The notes under the pieces: generated by a model
Databases searched by the model: none
Seen by the model: only the letters and a program-made list of their open reading frames with translations
Told to the model about the DNA's origin: nothing
Made by a program: the position numbers and the translations under genes
In this document: piece after piece, positions 30,309 through 42,292 of the stretch
Position numbering within the stretch: position 1 is the first letter of the stretch
Layout of the letters: each line of letters begins with the position of its first letter
Assembly (NCBI GenBank): GCA_944548615.1
Contig: OX155955.1
Span: 3,223,279 to 3,287,278, forward strand
DNA: 64,000 bases
Direction of reading: 5' to 3'
Source: Micropterix aruncella
Taxonomy: Eukaryota > Arthropoda > Insecta > Lepidoptera > Micropterigidae

Positions 30309-30839
30309 TATTTAGCCGATCATGACAACCTACGAGTGACACAATTCGGTCCACTAACACACTAAACAGCCAATACCCGTATATCCGATACCAGAAGTGA
30401 CAGTAGCTCAAGCCAACGGCCCGATATGCAACATTTCCCACTCTACTTGGTCGTTAAAAGAAATCGAAAGCTTAATCGATTGTTCACACCATAAATAAAT
30501 CGAATGTGGAAAAACGTTCGCTGGGAAGTTATCGAGACGTGAATCACGCACGTCTCGGCTCGATTACATTATTTATCGATTATAATATATTCGCTGTCGA
30601 TACCGGCGCTGCATATTTTAATCTAGTTAATTAACTTACGGCGCGTGCTGTACAATTTATTACCGTCGGAAGTTCTTGTAAGTCTTCGTAGGTCCAAGAT
30701 AAAGAAGTTTTCAAATGTGCTTAATATCTTTAAAACCTTTTACATAGTTGTTTAGACATTTGTACACAATCCTTTGGATAGCCGATTAAGATTAAAATAA
30801 ATATAAAAAATGAAACTAAATGTTTCTTGAGAGTCAACA

Positions 30840-31145
30840 CATATATAAAAATGGATGTTGGTATATCTGTTCGAGCCGATTGAATAGACTACGAAACCGA
30901 TTGAATGATCACCATGAAAGTTGCCACATATATCTATATTTACTGGAGAAAGTCATGATATCTGCTTTGTTGTAACTTACCACTTGATGCCGCTGCAGCA
31001 CATCAACGTCATTACCGCTCAACCGATCGCCGTGAAGATTCGTAGTTCGATTTTTTGAAAATCGAACTACGAATTCACTGCATTTGTTTTTGCTTTGTTT
31101 CTGTTTTCCCACAAAAAAAAAATAACAATCGCTCCTGGTATTCAA
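30840..31145. mobile_element. Helitron-like or MITE fragment containing a perfect hairpin
   Basis: TATATAAAAATGGATGTTGG at 30843 resembles the head of many insect non-autonomous Helitrons. ATTCGTAGTTCGATTTT (31038-31054) and its exact complement (31058-31074) form a 17-bp hairpin with a 3-nt loop. The ends are not resolved. Confidence 0.4.
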
Positions 31146-32116
31146 TATTCATAATTAATATGATAATTATTAAATAAGCTAGCATTTTTAGTTTCCGAGA
31201 TATTTATACGTTTATGTTGGTGACCCGGGTTCATTGCTCTTGAGTGTATACTAGCATTTTTTTCTCAGGTTCGGTTTCAAATATGGTATTTTCCCGTGTA
31301 CCATCGCGACTCACTCGCCAAATGGAGTTATTCCACCTTCCGCATGTTAGCACTAATTATGCACAAAACTGTTTCATTGTTATGAAAAATTTGATACACG
31401 CAGCTCGGCGATATTGACGTATTCGATACGTCATCTATCGCTCTAATGACGGTGTTCACATATCATTGTAATCTCAATATATAATATAATATAATATTAA
31501 TAAAATGTATTCACGAATATATTTAAATAATATGTATGACTATATTATGGAACGCGTATTCACATAAAATTTTACTTACCTATTATGATTCCTCCCTTCC
31601 CAGTCCCCCCCCCCTCCCCCCTATGAGCATTTATTCTTAAGAAAAAATATGTTAAGTGTTTAAATTATGAATGTTTAGGTGGAATCATGTAATTATAGAA
31701 TAGAATAACTTTATTGTGCTATAAAATCATAAATTAATGAATATTACACTGGTTTTATAAAAAAGACAATCTATGCACAAATGGCGGACTTATCGCGATA
31801 GCGATATCTTACAGTCAACCATTTGATAAAATAATTACTAATTATAACCTTACAATACACAAAGAAGTAGTAAAGTTAAATTTAAAATAAACTTATACAA
31901 ATATATGTCAGTAACTTATGCTAACAAGGATGTCCAGGGAAGGATAAAGGAGAGGTCAAGGTGAGGTATTTGGTTAGTGGCTGTGTAAAAATAAATGTTT
32001 CTTCAACAACTTTTTGAAAGTATGCAACGAAGGTGCATGCCTGATAGAGTGAGGGAGCTGATTCCATAAACGAATAGAAATTATCTTTATCTTTAGAATT
32101 TAATAGCTGTGTATAA

Positions 32117-32339
32117 TCCTACTACTATTATAAACGCGAAAGTTTGTAAGAATGTATGTATGGATGTTTGTCACTCTTTCACGCAAAAACTACTGAATGG
32201 ATTTTAATGAAACTTTACAATAATATAGCTTACACATCAGAATAACACATAGGCTATAATTTATAAAGATATATAGTTTTCTATCATCATTATCACAATT
32301 TTCCATCACCACGCGGGTGAAACCGCAAGGCGCAGCTAG
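32117..32339 (+). mobile_element. Non-autonomous Helitron-like element (Lep1-type), complete
   Basis: Starts TCCTACTACTATTATAAACG and ends ACGCGGGTGAAACCGC...GCAGCTAG, inserted between A (32116) and T (32340). A 3' hairpin (GCGG...CCGC) precedes CTAG. It contains CACGCAAAAACTACTGAATG GATTTTAATGAAACTTTACA, a sequence I associate with Lepidoptera-wide Helitron-like repeats. 223 bp, non-coding. Confidence 0.75.
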
Positions 32340-32419
32340 TAAAATAATATTTAACAAAACCTTTAACTAAAAGTTATAACTTTCCTAAACAATAATAAAA
32401 TTTAAAAAATATATTATTC

Positions 32420-32711
32420 TACCTGGATTATTACAAGCTCGTAAAGCGCCTGCAATGTAGCTCTCATTGAGGCCACGGTCGAAAAGAGGGATTATATTGA
32501 TACGACAATTAAGATGACAGACCGTCGCTGACGTAGATTTTCTAAGCGTTTTATAGCCGCAACCATCGGTAAGGTGTCGGAGAAATCTCCAATCCGCCAG
32601 ACGATGACTTTTGTTCGGCAGTCGACTGCTGACTAATTGCCGGTGCCGCGGCCGTTTCTCTCCATTTCTACGAATAATTGCATCCCAGCGTGGCAACTCT
32701 TCATAACTCAC
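32420..32711 (-). other. Unidentified open segment, possible exon
   Basis: A 97-codon minus-strand frame without stops in a segment clearly richer in G+C than its neighbours. It contains RPRHRQLVSSRLPNKSHRLA and ends NESYIAGALRACNNPG at a possible donor CCAG|GTAGAA. There is no in-frame ATG, and TGA lies just upstream, so if real it is an internal exon. ALRACNN recalls a UBA-type helix, but this is weak. No neighbouring exon was found. Confidence 0.2.
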
Positions 32712-32799
32712 TCACATAACAATGTGCGCTGTTGTCAAACATTTTTATTAAAACTAGCAAACCCAGGAGAAAATCGCGTTAAAAATATATAAACGACGG

Positions 32800-32988
32800 G
32801 TGGGCATTCCTTCTTTACATGATGTCACTTTAATAAGACATTTTAATAACTATCCTAACTTCATTTTGGACCTCTTAAATCTCAAAATTCAGCTCCCTAT
32901 TAGTATAGACTTTTTATTATCTCTTAACTCTCCCAATGTCTACAAAATCATCTGTAAATTTATTAAACTCAACAGTATGTCCCTTTAA
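32800..32988 (+). pseudogene. LINE ORF2 C-terminal tail (same family as 29165-29587)
   Basis: Ends LLSLNSPNVYKIICKFIKLN SMSL and stop, closely matching the minus-strand fragment at 29381-29587. No upstream coding part is left. Confidence 0.65.
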
Positions 32989-33294
32989 TAATAATTAATG
33001 AATGTTCTTTCATAGAGTTTTTGTGTTAAACGTATATATGTATTTCACTATATCTTAAATTATTATTCGATTTTGTGTTCCCGGCGGAGTGATGTCTTAC
33101 TTGTTTCAGTGACCTCCACTAATATGTAAGTTTCCTCCTATTTCAACGGCACACTTGGCAGAAATCACCCTCTTTGGGTGGAGAAATCAAATTAAAAAAA
33201 GAAGAAGTAATAAGACATTTAGTGCTCTCTTCTCTATTTAGGTGTTATGTTAGTTTTGATGATTTTATTCTCTGAACAGGGCAGGATATTTTGG

Positions 33295-33375
33295 ATAACA
33301 AAAAAAGGAGTGGATGTGTTCAGGGTTCATCTACATCTGTTTTCCGATTCTTTATTCCACTATAAATTCTAAGCG
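33295..33375 (+). mobile_element. Fragment of a dispersed TIR element (family with GACTGCCCAACAAA end)
   Basis: AACAAAAAAAGGAGTGGATG, TTCAGGGTTCATCTACATCT and TTCTTTATTCCACTATAA match the longer copies at 34118-34265 (plus) and 41270-41410 (minus). The terminus is lost. Confidence 0.5.
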
Positions 33376-33423
33376 CATTATGTCATCCTGAGGGGTACCT
33401 TAAGGCTCATAACGCACTGGCGT

Positions 33424-33443
33424 CCATGGCTCCGGAGCCATGG
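33424..33443. repeat. Perfect 20-bp palindrome
   Basis: CCATGGCTCCGGAGCCATGG, followed by a half-copy GGCTGCGGAGCC. It lies in a short GC-rich island with CGCACTGG before and after. Confidence 0.8.
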
Positions 33444-34117
33444 CTGCGGAGCCAGAACGTTACTAGAGACTGTATGTATGGAGGCGCACGCACTGGGCGG
33501 CCAGGCACTGGATGTAAATTATAAGTAAAAACAACATCACTGTGACATTATAATATTCAAATTTTATTTTATAAATACTGATAAACTAAACCGCTCCGAG
33601 TTAGTTTTGGATTTTGTGACGATCAAATTTTGTCAGACACATAAGGACACCAAGAAATCACTTGATTAATATTTGAGGGTAGAAACGATATTTCACATGT
33701 ATTGCCAATAAAATTCAATTATTATTTTACAGCTAATTGGGTTTTATTGTTTTTTAAGGGCATGGTAAAGTGTATGTTCAAAATGAAAGAATGTACTTCA
33801 AAGAATGAATGTGGCTTCAACAGTGTTTGCATATAAATGATGCATCTATTGTATTGTATATAGGTGCGACCTCGCTAAGTTTTGACTGCAAATGTCAGAA
33901 TGTCACCTCAATTCAAAAGCGCCTGGCATTTGTATGATATTTCAAGCGGTTCGTCTTTATGCCATTTTAATGTTATCAATAGCGAATGCTATACATATCT
34001 ATTCGCATTCTTTTATACATAGATCGTCGAATATGAGAAATGATCTGCGTGAAATATACTAACTGGCTTGGAGCAAAATTCCTAGAATTAATTAAAATCG
34101 TGCAAAATAACGCGTCT

Positions 34118-34265
34118 ACCGCTTTTTACACGACTGCCCAACAAAAAGGAGTCTAATGTATTCAGGATTTATGTATGCTTTTCGTTTCTTTATTCCATCA
34201 TAACTTCTAAACGCTTAAACCGATTTAGAAATGTGTGATATTTTAGAATCGCTATGTCGTCGCAA
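34118..34265 (+). mobile_element. Dispersed TIR-like element copy
   Basis: Begins TTTTTACACGACTGCCCAAC, AAAAAGGAGT and continues TTTCTTTATTCCATCATAAC, TTCTAAACGCTTAAACCGATTTAGAAA. An inverted copy lies at 41270-41410. Confidence 0.55.
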
Positions 34266-34506
34266 ATATCATACGAGTAATTGTCGAAATGTCCAAATAT
34301 CAATTAATTAAGATAAATATATCGTGTATAGTATCAAATGAAAGGCTGAGTAGGGCGACGGTGGAGCGCAGTCGTTTTGAGAGGGGCGCGCAGCCCTGCG
34401 ACGTCACACTCTGAAAACCGAGTCAATAAGCCCGGCTCACGTGAAGCCCCGATCGACGGTCCTTAGACAAGGCCCGTTGACTGAAGCCAAGTTCTAGGCG
34501 ACTACT

Positions 34507-34626
34507 CGATACATAGGCCTCAAACTTTTTAATAAATTGCCCGATAGATTAAAGGCGATTAAAAACATCGATCTTTTCAAGAGATCCATCCGAGTTTATC
34601 GGCTTAAAATTAACATATATATATAA
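34507..34626 (+). pseudogene. LINE ORF2 C-terminal tail
   Basis: Reads RYIGLKLFNKLPDRLKAIKN and IDLFKRSIRVYRLKIN before TAA, the F-N-x-L-P...I...F-K pattern. The 3' UTR runs to about 34885, ending AATAAATACTCTTTATCTC. Confidence 0.7.
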
Positions 34627-35884
34627 CAATATTGTGAAAATACATAGCATCCATTTAATTTAACATAGTACATTTTTTTCTTTATTTGTCAATTGTTTTA
34701 TTGTAACTTGTTATGTAATAGTCTTTATTTTGTAAAATCGAAAGTTTGAAGTATTGCCTGTCATATATCATTTCTTGCCTGAATTGAGTAACTAGTTTAA
34801 GATTAATTTAATGTCATTCCTACACAATTGTAATGGTTGTATTGGAAATAAATACTCTTTATCTCTCTTATCTTTCTTTATCTCACAGAATGCGCAATTG
34901 TCTTTAAGCACTGGATATTCATAAGGAAAACACGCGTCAACGGGGATGCAGTGAAGCTTCCGTAAATTAAATTTTGTTTCTACGAATATTGTTTCAACGG
35001 AGAAGTTTATTCTCTAACAAACGTCCTTTTTAGCGCGAACGAATTGTTTCGAATGGCTGACCTGAGGCTTGCGCCGAGTACTATAACGCGAAATTTAGGT
35101 TGTTTTAAAATACTTTATTGATTTTTTTAATGTTTTGCATTTTTTTCAGGAAATGGATTGACTTTGAACCAAAGTTTATTTGAATGGTTTTCATTTTATG
35201 AACGAGAGTTCTAAAAAGCCGAAATCAAAAGCAATTCCTCGCCCATTTTCTCTAAAATTTGACTAAGTTAAATATTTTTTTTATCAAAAATTTTATATGA
35301 ACGTCTAAAAAGTGATTCACTGAACAATACATTGTAATTTATTAATACAGTTTAGTAGATGTACAGATATTCTAAACCTCTTACAGCAAAAAATTACAAA
35401 CAGTCGTCGGTTTGAGGTCGATTAATCAAAAATCAATAATAATAAAAAAATCAGTAGCCCACTTATTAGACAATAATAAAAATGATATTTCGTGTTGTGC
35501 ATTAAAACTTATAGAAATACAGTATTTTAACTGTACAGTCACGTCTGTAAAATCACGTAAATCTGCGAAATGGGCAAAATTTCGTGAACGGCCTCTTAAT
35601 AATTATAAATACAGTAGTTCACTTTTTGCAACAGCAGTCGTGTTTTTTATTTCTTTAAATTATTATTATTGTTGGATAACTCATCTAGGCACCTACCTCT
35701 ATGTTTTCCTAAAGGTTACTTCATCGGTCGGTCGTTAAAATTAAACATTTGAATGTAAACACTTCATTGTGTGATAATATATATGTATACATACATACGT
35801 TTTCTAACAAATAAAGCGTTTTATTAAAAAAAAAAACAAATTATTTATTTAGTTATAGGTATTATTAACCATATTATTAATACT

Positions 35885-35935
35885 CTTCTGGGTATTATTA
35901 AGCTATTTAGAAAATAGCTTAATACTACCCAGAAG
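35885..35935. repeat. 24-bp hairpin
   Basis: CTTCTGGGTATTATTAAGCT and ATTT pair with 35912-35935 with one mismatch; the loop is 3 nt. It lies just 5' of the LINE tail at 35955. Confidence 0.85.
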
Positions 35936-35954
35936 GAAAACATCATTTGGACAA

Positions 35955-36110
35955 AGACATTACTCATTCATTGCGCCGAGATTTTACAATCTGATCAATA
36001 TGGAAATAAAAATGAATTTGACATTTAGGGAATTCAAAAATAAATTAAAGAAATGGTTATCGAATCATGACAGACTAACCATACATCAAATATTTGAAAT
36101 AATAGTATAA
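35955..36110 (+). pseudogene. LINE ORF2 C-terminal tail
   Basis: 51 codons: RHYSFIAPRFYNLINMEIKM, then FREFKNKLKKWL before TAA. The pattern F-I-A-P-R-F-Y-N-L-I is typical of CR1-like C-termini. UTR-like AT-rich sequence follows. Confidence 0.7.
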
Positions 36111-36119
36111 TAAAACTTA

Positions 36120-36480
36120 GGTGCACACATATTTTTAAACATATATGTTAAGTATATTTTAACCTTCAACTAACTACCAAAAATTATGACTTTGACAATG
36201 AATTATACTTTTTAGACAAGGTATTTTTATATTAAATCCTATATTACTTAACATATATTAAATATTAATGACTGTTTCATTCTTTTCTCACATATAACTT
36301 TATTTATATTATTTAATCGAATTTTATATTATATTTATTGCCGATTAAATAATGGAATTGCAATTTATTTATTATATTATCTTTTATTATATTTTTTTTA
36401 AATTTTTATTCTGAAGACCACATTTTAGGGCAATTTAGTGTCATTAGCTTTTTACTAAAACTTGTACATTTGTAAGCAAC
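36120..36480. other. AT-rich stretch, nothing recognised
   Basis: More than 75% A+T by eye, without long open frames or clear repeats. Probably the 3' UTR and flank of the LINE tail ending at 36110. Confidence 0.4.
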
Positions 36481-36524
36481 CAAGCAATCAAGCAAACTTG
36501 ATTGTAATATTGGAGTCCTGTCCA

Positions 36525-36660
36525 CCCTAGAACGGCCTAGTTCCAGTTGGGTGACAGAATCAAATAAGCAAAAGGTTAAGGTTTTGCCATTCGGTTCCTG
36601 TTATTTTTGTAAGCTAATCAATGTTTTATAGTGATTAATTCTTAAATAAATAAATAAATA
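36525..36660 (+). mobile_element. LINE-type 3' UTR with (AAAT)n tail
   Basis: Same sequence as the complement of 13566-13707 (CCTAGAACGGCCTAGTTCCA, GGTTAAGGTTTTGCCATTCG). It ends TTAAATAAATAAATAAATAAAG, which gives the orientation of both copies. Confidence 0.7.
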
Positions 36661-37059
36661 AAGTTCAAATTATGAGTGGATTCAATTTACAAAAGTCTTA
36701 ACCTAACTAGGCTGCCGCCTGTTCCAAGGTAGACAATTTATTTTAATTATCCTAATAAATCTATAATATTATATTTATATAAATAAACATAATCATACTT
36801 AATGTAACAGAAATATCTTAATTACCTAATTACAAATTCATAAGAAAATGTCATGAAAATTGTCAATAACCTAGTATTTTATTTTAAAACATGATAAAAA
36901 TTAATATATATTTATATATGTATTAATAAGTATTAATATGTATTAATAATTTATAAAATGAATTCACAAAAATTAAAATAAAATTACATTTAGAAATCAT
37001 CAATTTATATTACTACATATACTATTATGTTTTTATTATAAAGATTCAATTATCTAATA

Positions 37060-37500
37060 AGGTGTTCAATATCTGCATTTGTACAATTTGTACAAGAGGT
37101 AGGTACTAAAACTATTTTTAAATTTATATGAAATTTTAATGTCTTTAATGTCTGGTGGTAGGCAATTATAAAATTTGGGGGCAAGATAAGAGAAACTGGA
37201 GTGGTATTGCAAAATTTGTTTGTTTCGATCTTCTTGTCACACGAAGTTGCTGGCTTTTTTTCTGTTTTCCTAACTCACTCTGGAATTTAGTGAGAGTTAC
37301 TATTAGCACAAACATTTTTCTCACACTCAACTTTCTATACTCTTGGAAAAGGTCATCGGAAGAATATGTTTGAGGTTTTTTATTAATCACCCTCAGTATA
37401 GCCTTTTGCGCTTTGTAAAGGGTGGCCAGAAGTGTTTTTGCCGCACAGCCGCAAGTTACGATGCCATATCGAATAACCGACTCGCAGACATTATTATTAT
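37060..37500 (-). pseudogene. LINE ORF2 C-terminal region, frameshifted
   Basis: The frame reads CESVIRYGIVTCGCAAKTLL, ATLYKAQKAILRVINKKPQT and YSSDDLFQEYRKLSVRKMFV, the region after the reverse transcriptase in CR1/L2-like LINEs (I-x-Y-G-I). Near 37190 the homology passes to another frame (FYNCLPPDIKDIK, then FKNSFSTYLLYKLYK and stop at about 37063). An (ATT)n run at 37488-37517 breaks the 5' side. Confidence 0.8.
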
Positions 37501-37629
37501 TATTCTTATTATTATCTTGGGTATCCCGTATGTTGGGTAAGTTAAAGCAGCGACTTCGGTAAAACCAGTATGGATGAATACTTAACTGTAACATAAAATG
37601 CATGGAGAAACGCATAGCTAATGGCATTT

Positions 37630-38520
37630 AATGACTGCACTGATATTGTGCGGCAAATGTATGCCGATTGGGCTAAAGTAGTATAGCGAACAGGTAACGG
37701 GTGAACGCAAATTGCCCGACTTTTTGGTCACGCTTGTATTATCCCGATAATTCACATAATGGCATTCGCGAGGCTTTCATGTTCAATGCTTTACTCGTTT
37801 CCGATGTGATTAGTCCAGTGGTCGTTAAACTATTTCACTGAAGGGCCAATACCCGGGAACGACCATATATGTTTCTTATAGAACTTTCGTTTCATGATTT
37901 TCAAAAAATATATACACTAATTTAAAAACGTTGCCAAGCGAATCCCTTGATAAGGGACCAATTTATAATTTACTCAAAAAAGTTGCTCATTGCCTTGGAC
38001 ATTTTCAGGCTTTAAATTGATCTCAAAAACTTGCAGGCGCGATTACTCCTATACAGTGTAAGCGGTGAATGTGTTTTATTTTAATTTAATTATATTGACT
38101 GGTTAATTCTCTAATGTCGCGCTTAGCCACATTTCTTATTCTTACCTTAAATGAATTACAATTCTTTAAAACATGAAAGCGCTCTGAGAGTTACGCTAAT
38201 TAGTTTTACCGTTAACTCCCTTATACACCACTGTGCGAAGATAGTTTTACTGTGAGGGCGCTGCGATCGAACGTTTAGTGTCCACCCGCTCGCGGCGCTT
38301 ACGCACGTGGAATTGATGCCTGACGCGTCATCAACGCTGGATTTTTATTGACCAAACCCTACAGCAGTGACCCCGCCTGTTTCTTCGCGGGTTCGCCGAT
38401 TTCAGATATTTTTCTCAGGTAGTATATCGCCTTAACAACGTAAAATGGCGCTCCGGCCGCACAATTTCTTCAATATTTGACATATTGAAGAAATTTTCAA
38501 AAATACATATTATATAAACA
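37630..38520. other. Unannotated stretch left of the mariner element
   Basis: Mixed composition with a GC-richer part at 38220-38460. No open frame over 60 codons and no repeat that I recognise, apart from CTTCAATATTTGACATATTG AAG, a small inverted repeat at 38470-38492. Confidence 0.4.
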
Positions 38521-38525
38521 TATAA

Positions 38526-39820
38526 TATTAGGTCTTTGAATTGAAAATTTCGATTTTTTTGTGATATTGAACATTTATTTCGAAGCAAATTGGAAAGTGC
38601 ATTTCATTTAATATTTTGTCCATCGCTAGCTATGACGTTCTCCCATCTTTCTAGCAAGAAACAGATTCCCCGGCGGAAGAAGTCTTCGTCCTTGGAGGCT
38701 ATCTACGAATCCAGCCATTTTTCGATATCCTCAAAAGACTGGAAGCGTTGCTCGGAAAGGCCATGGGACATTGACCGGAACAAATAGTAGTCGGATGGCG
38801 CAATATCTGGGCAGTAGGTACGGCGGGTGAGGCAGGATGTCCCAGCGAAGCGTTTCCAGGAAGTTCTTGACCTGCATCGCGACGTGTGGTCGAGCATGGT
38901 CATGCTGGAAAAGTACCTTGTCGTGCCTTTTAGCGTATTCTGGCCGTTTTATCTTCACAGAATCGCTCAAATTCTTGAGCTGAGCTCGATAGCGATCGCC
39001 CGTGATGGTTTCTCCCGGTTTCAGCAGCTCGTAATAGATGACACCCTCTTGGTCCGACCAAATGCAAAGCATTACCTCGGATCCGTGGATGTCTCTCTTC
39101 GGCGTGGCAGTTGAGGTCGATGGAAGTGATTCGCCGGGGTACGAGCGATATTTTTTGCATTTGGGGGTCTCGTAAAAGATCCACTTTTCGTCGCCGGTGA
39201 TTATTCGGTGGAGAAAACTTTTTCTTTTATTAACGGCGAAGGAGCATTTCACAGGTCATGAAACGTCTTTCGATGTCTCTTGGCTGCAACTCGCGAGGAA
39301 CCCAATGCCCTTCCTTTTGAATGACTCCCATAGATTTTAAACGTCTCTAAACGTTTAAGGGATGAACATTAAGCACTTCACTTATGTTTGCCAGCGTCAG
39401 ACTCGAATCTTCATGGAGTATGGACTCCAATTCGGCTTCTTCAAATTTTTGCTCCTGGCCTGGGCGCTCTTTGTCTTACACGTCGAAATAACCACTTTTG
39501 AATCGGAGAGACCAAGTCTCAACAGTCCTTTCTATCGGAGTAAATTTCCCGTAAGCCTCCAGCTATCTATGACATTCTGCGGAAGTTTTCTTAAGATGAA
39601 AGCAGAAAAGCATTGCTTCCCGCAAATGACGTTTTGTCGGCTCAAATTTCGACATCTTCGAAGCTAACAAAATTACCGTTATTGACACTTCAACGAAATG
39701 ACACAGACTGATAATTGATGGCGCTTTGACATGAAGTATTTTGCAATTTGGTAAAGGACTAGAAATATAAGTTACGGTATTTCTTAGGAAATCGAAGTTT
39801 TCAATGCAAGGTCCAAAATA
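38526..39820 (-). mobile_element. Full-length decayed mariner element
   Basis: The TIRs TTAGGTCTTTGAATTGAAA (38528 on) and, inverted, TTTGGACCTTGCATTGAAA (near 39817) are about 30 bp with TA flanks. Minus-strand pieces: an N-terminal half with stops (FEPTKRHLREAMLFCFHLKK), ITGDEKWIFYETPKCKK, FQHDHARPHVAMQVKNFLET, and after a frameshift near 38820 CPDIAPSDYYLFRSMSHGL. The spacing of the last two catalytic Asp residues is 34, the D34D signature of true mariners. It is inactive. Confidence 0.9.
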
Positions 39821-39829
39821 TATGACTAA

Positions 39830-40370
39830 TAAAATTAATTACTGGGTAACAAAAGGATATTCATGAAAATACGATATTGTTAGTATTTATTTACAAAATC
39901 AACCAATTTTTTTTTGCGCACGAAGGCTGGCTTCCGACCGGTTAAATATTGGTGGAAAAATTTTGCAGGAAATTTCAGATCGGGCAGCACAAAATATCAG
40001 TGCAGGCCATATGCGCATGCGGCCGGCGGGTCACAGTTTGACGAACGCTGGTTTAGTGTGTCGTAAATCGACACATTCGCGCGCGACTCCGCTATTCAAT
40101 GCGGGATGCACGATTTATGTACCGTATGTATATCTTTGTTTGTTTATCAACGCACAGACGAAACCGTCAAGCATAGAACCTATACCGTGAACACTTAGAA
40201 AGATTTTATCCTAATCTTAGAACGTTAGACCCCGAGGGATAAATTACGCGATGAATACTAAGGCTAGTGCCTTTTCAGTGGGTAACTAACAATAATGTAT
40301 CCATATTTGACGTAGGTATATTATCTATGATTATAGTTATATTATCTTTTATAATTTGATTAACGCTAAG
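39830..40370. other. Unannotated stretch right of the mariner element
   Basis: One 75-codon open frame (39963-40190) without features. Otherwise nothing recognised. Confidence 0.35.
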
Positions 40371-40379
40371 TAGATGTAC

Positions 40380-40720
40380 TGCCCTCCTAACCTAACCTAT
40401 ATTTCCTATAATAACTAGCTTGATTTACATTAATAAATATTTACACTAAATAAATGATTTACACTAGATTAATGTACCTACTTACTTCCTAACGTAACCT
40501 AACAAAACCTAACCTATATCAACTATCTTGGTTTACACTAAATATGTGTACTTACTTTGTTTAATTAAACGATTACGATTATAAATGATTACACCAACTA
40601 AATTATTTACATTAGATAGATGTAATTACCCTCTAACCTAAACTAACCTATATTAACTAGCTTGGGTTACCCTAATTATAAGCACTTACTTCTACGTAGT
40701 TATTCTAATGCTAATTCAGC
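40380..40720. repeat. Degenerate tandem repeat with CCTAACCTAACCTAT cores
   Basis: Three to four units of about 110-130 bp contain AACCTAACCTATAT, (A)ACTAGCTTG.(G/T)TTACA and TAGAT.(A/T)ATGTA. The CCTAA steps resemble the insect telomere repeat but are only two to three units long. Confidence 0.55.
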
Positions 40721-41269
40721 CTAATAGAATTTTTACTTTTAATAGTTATGCTAATGGCTTTACATATTTATGGTAATTTAGCCTAATAGAGTTTTTACTT
40801 CGCAATATTAATTATAATATCGGTTATAAATCCATGATCTAAGAATCTGCCTTTTGCCGTATTATTGCAATCTGCAGGTGTAGCTTGAAAGGGCACATGT
40901 TGCCGATTTCAAAACACTTTTATATTCAAAATTTAAACAACATTCTTCTTTTTGAATAATGTATGAATGAGTGTATGAATATTCATACGCAATTTTCTTA
41001 TTTAACAAGTAAATATATCAAAAATAATAAAAAAACACGACTGCCGTCACAGAAAGTGAACTGTTGTATTCATAATATGTTTTTACGGATTTTTATGAAA
41101 TATATATGGTTTATGTATATATACATGTATATTTCCGGAATGTACTCAATCAGACCTTTTATTTGACACTAAACACGATATATTTATATGAATTTATTAA
41201 CATTTGGACATTCAGACTTGACATCTGGACTTGACATCTGGACAGTTAAGGTACGACACTCGGGATGAT

Positions 41270-41410
41270 ATAGCGATTCTAACAATACCACACTTTTCTA
41301 AATCGGTTCAAGCGTTTAAAAGTTATGGTGGAATAAAGAAACGGAAAACATACATAGATGAACCCTGAACACATTACACTCCTTCTTTGTTGGGCAGTCG
41401 TGTAAAACTA
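41270..41410 (-). mobile_element. Dispersed TIR-like element copy, inverted relative to 34118-34265
   Basis: Contains CTAAATCGGTTCAAGCGTTT, TGGTGGAATAAAGAAACGG, GATGAACCCTGAACACATTA and TTGTTGGGCAGTCGTGTAAA, the complement of the family end. Confidence 0.6.
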
Positions 41411-41582
41411 GGAATATTAATGCACCGCTAAAGCTCTATTTCTAGCAAATTGTGAGATTTCTTTTCCAAGAAAGAATCTTTCGTTTATGAGTTTCGGAAC
41501 CGTCGACGCGCGAGTTAAATTCGCGATTGACCGGTTTTATTTTTAACACATTTTTATTAACTTGACCTTTGGAGCTGTAATT

Positions 41583-42292
41583 TGTAACGGGCAAACCCGA
41601 CATTTCAGGCTGTTATAACGATATAGATAGTTTTTTCAGTCGTGAGGTAATTACACAGTGACTCAGGGACAACACAGTCCACAGTCTAGCTTCGCCAACA
41701 TGCCCATAAGAAGCAGACGCCTTACCGCGAGGCACTGGAATGTAAACGCAGCAGGCCAATCTCACGCCCTTACTACCAGATTTGGCCGGATTTCTCCGTC
41801 CTCCATCCTGGTCACGGAATCAAGGTCGCTTGCGCAGAATAACTGAATACCCTCTACCTGAAAACCCTCTACCCGACGTAAGAGGGTATTCGGTTTGAAT
41901 ATTTTGCGACCGACGGATCGATTCAAAGACGAAGAGTGGAAGACGTCAGTTCGACAACTACCCCCCGCTGTCATGGGAAACGTACGTCTCCAAACTCTTC
42001 TGGTTATTTACCAGCTGGGCATACAACACCTAGCAAACCGGATGATGCAAAACTGCCCAGTTCCGCCCGAGGTATTCCCCAGAATCCGCGATCCCAACCG
42101 CCTCTGACTGCAGGATTACAGCCGTGGCAGGAGCTCACAGCGGCCCTGACAGGTTAAAACCCTCTTCGAGGAGGCTACCAGATAGGAATTGAACTGTGAG
42201 TTAGGCAGGCCAGATGACATAGACTTTTGGCCAACACCACCAAAGCTGCGCGGAACCATTAGGAAGCAACCATTAGCTTGACCCGTAACATT
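41583..42292. mobile_element. Foldback element copy D (left half only)
   Basis: Starts AACGGGCAAACCCGACATTT and follows the left arm of copies A and C with greater divergence (CGCCTTACCGCGAGGCACTG, GATTTCTCCGTCC, GTCGCTTGCGCAGAA, CCCCCCGCTGTCATGGGA). It breaks off around 42290. A small local inverted repeat, ACCCTCTACC/GGGTATTC, occurs at 41850-41890. Confidence 0.6.

Noticed and set aside
35412..35738. 108-codon plus-strand open frame
   Set aside because: AT-rich, Lys/Asn/Tyr/Ser composition typical of chance frames, no motif.
38827..39667. Plus-strand open frames across the mariner element
   Set aside because: The minus strand reads as mariner transposase with catalytic motifs; the plus frames are shadows.
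40380..40720. Interstitial telomere array (CCTAA)n
   Set aside because: Only two to three adjacent CCTAA units occur at a time, inside a longer degenerate repeat.
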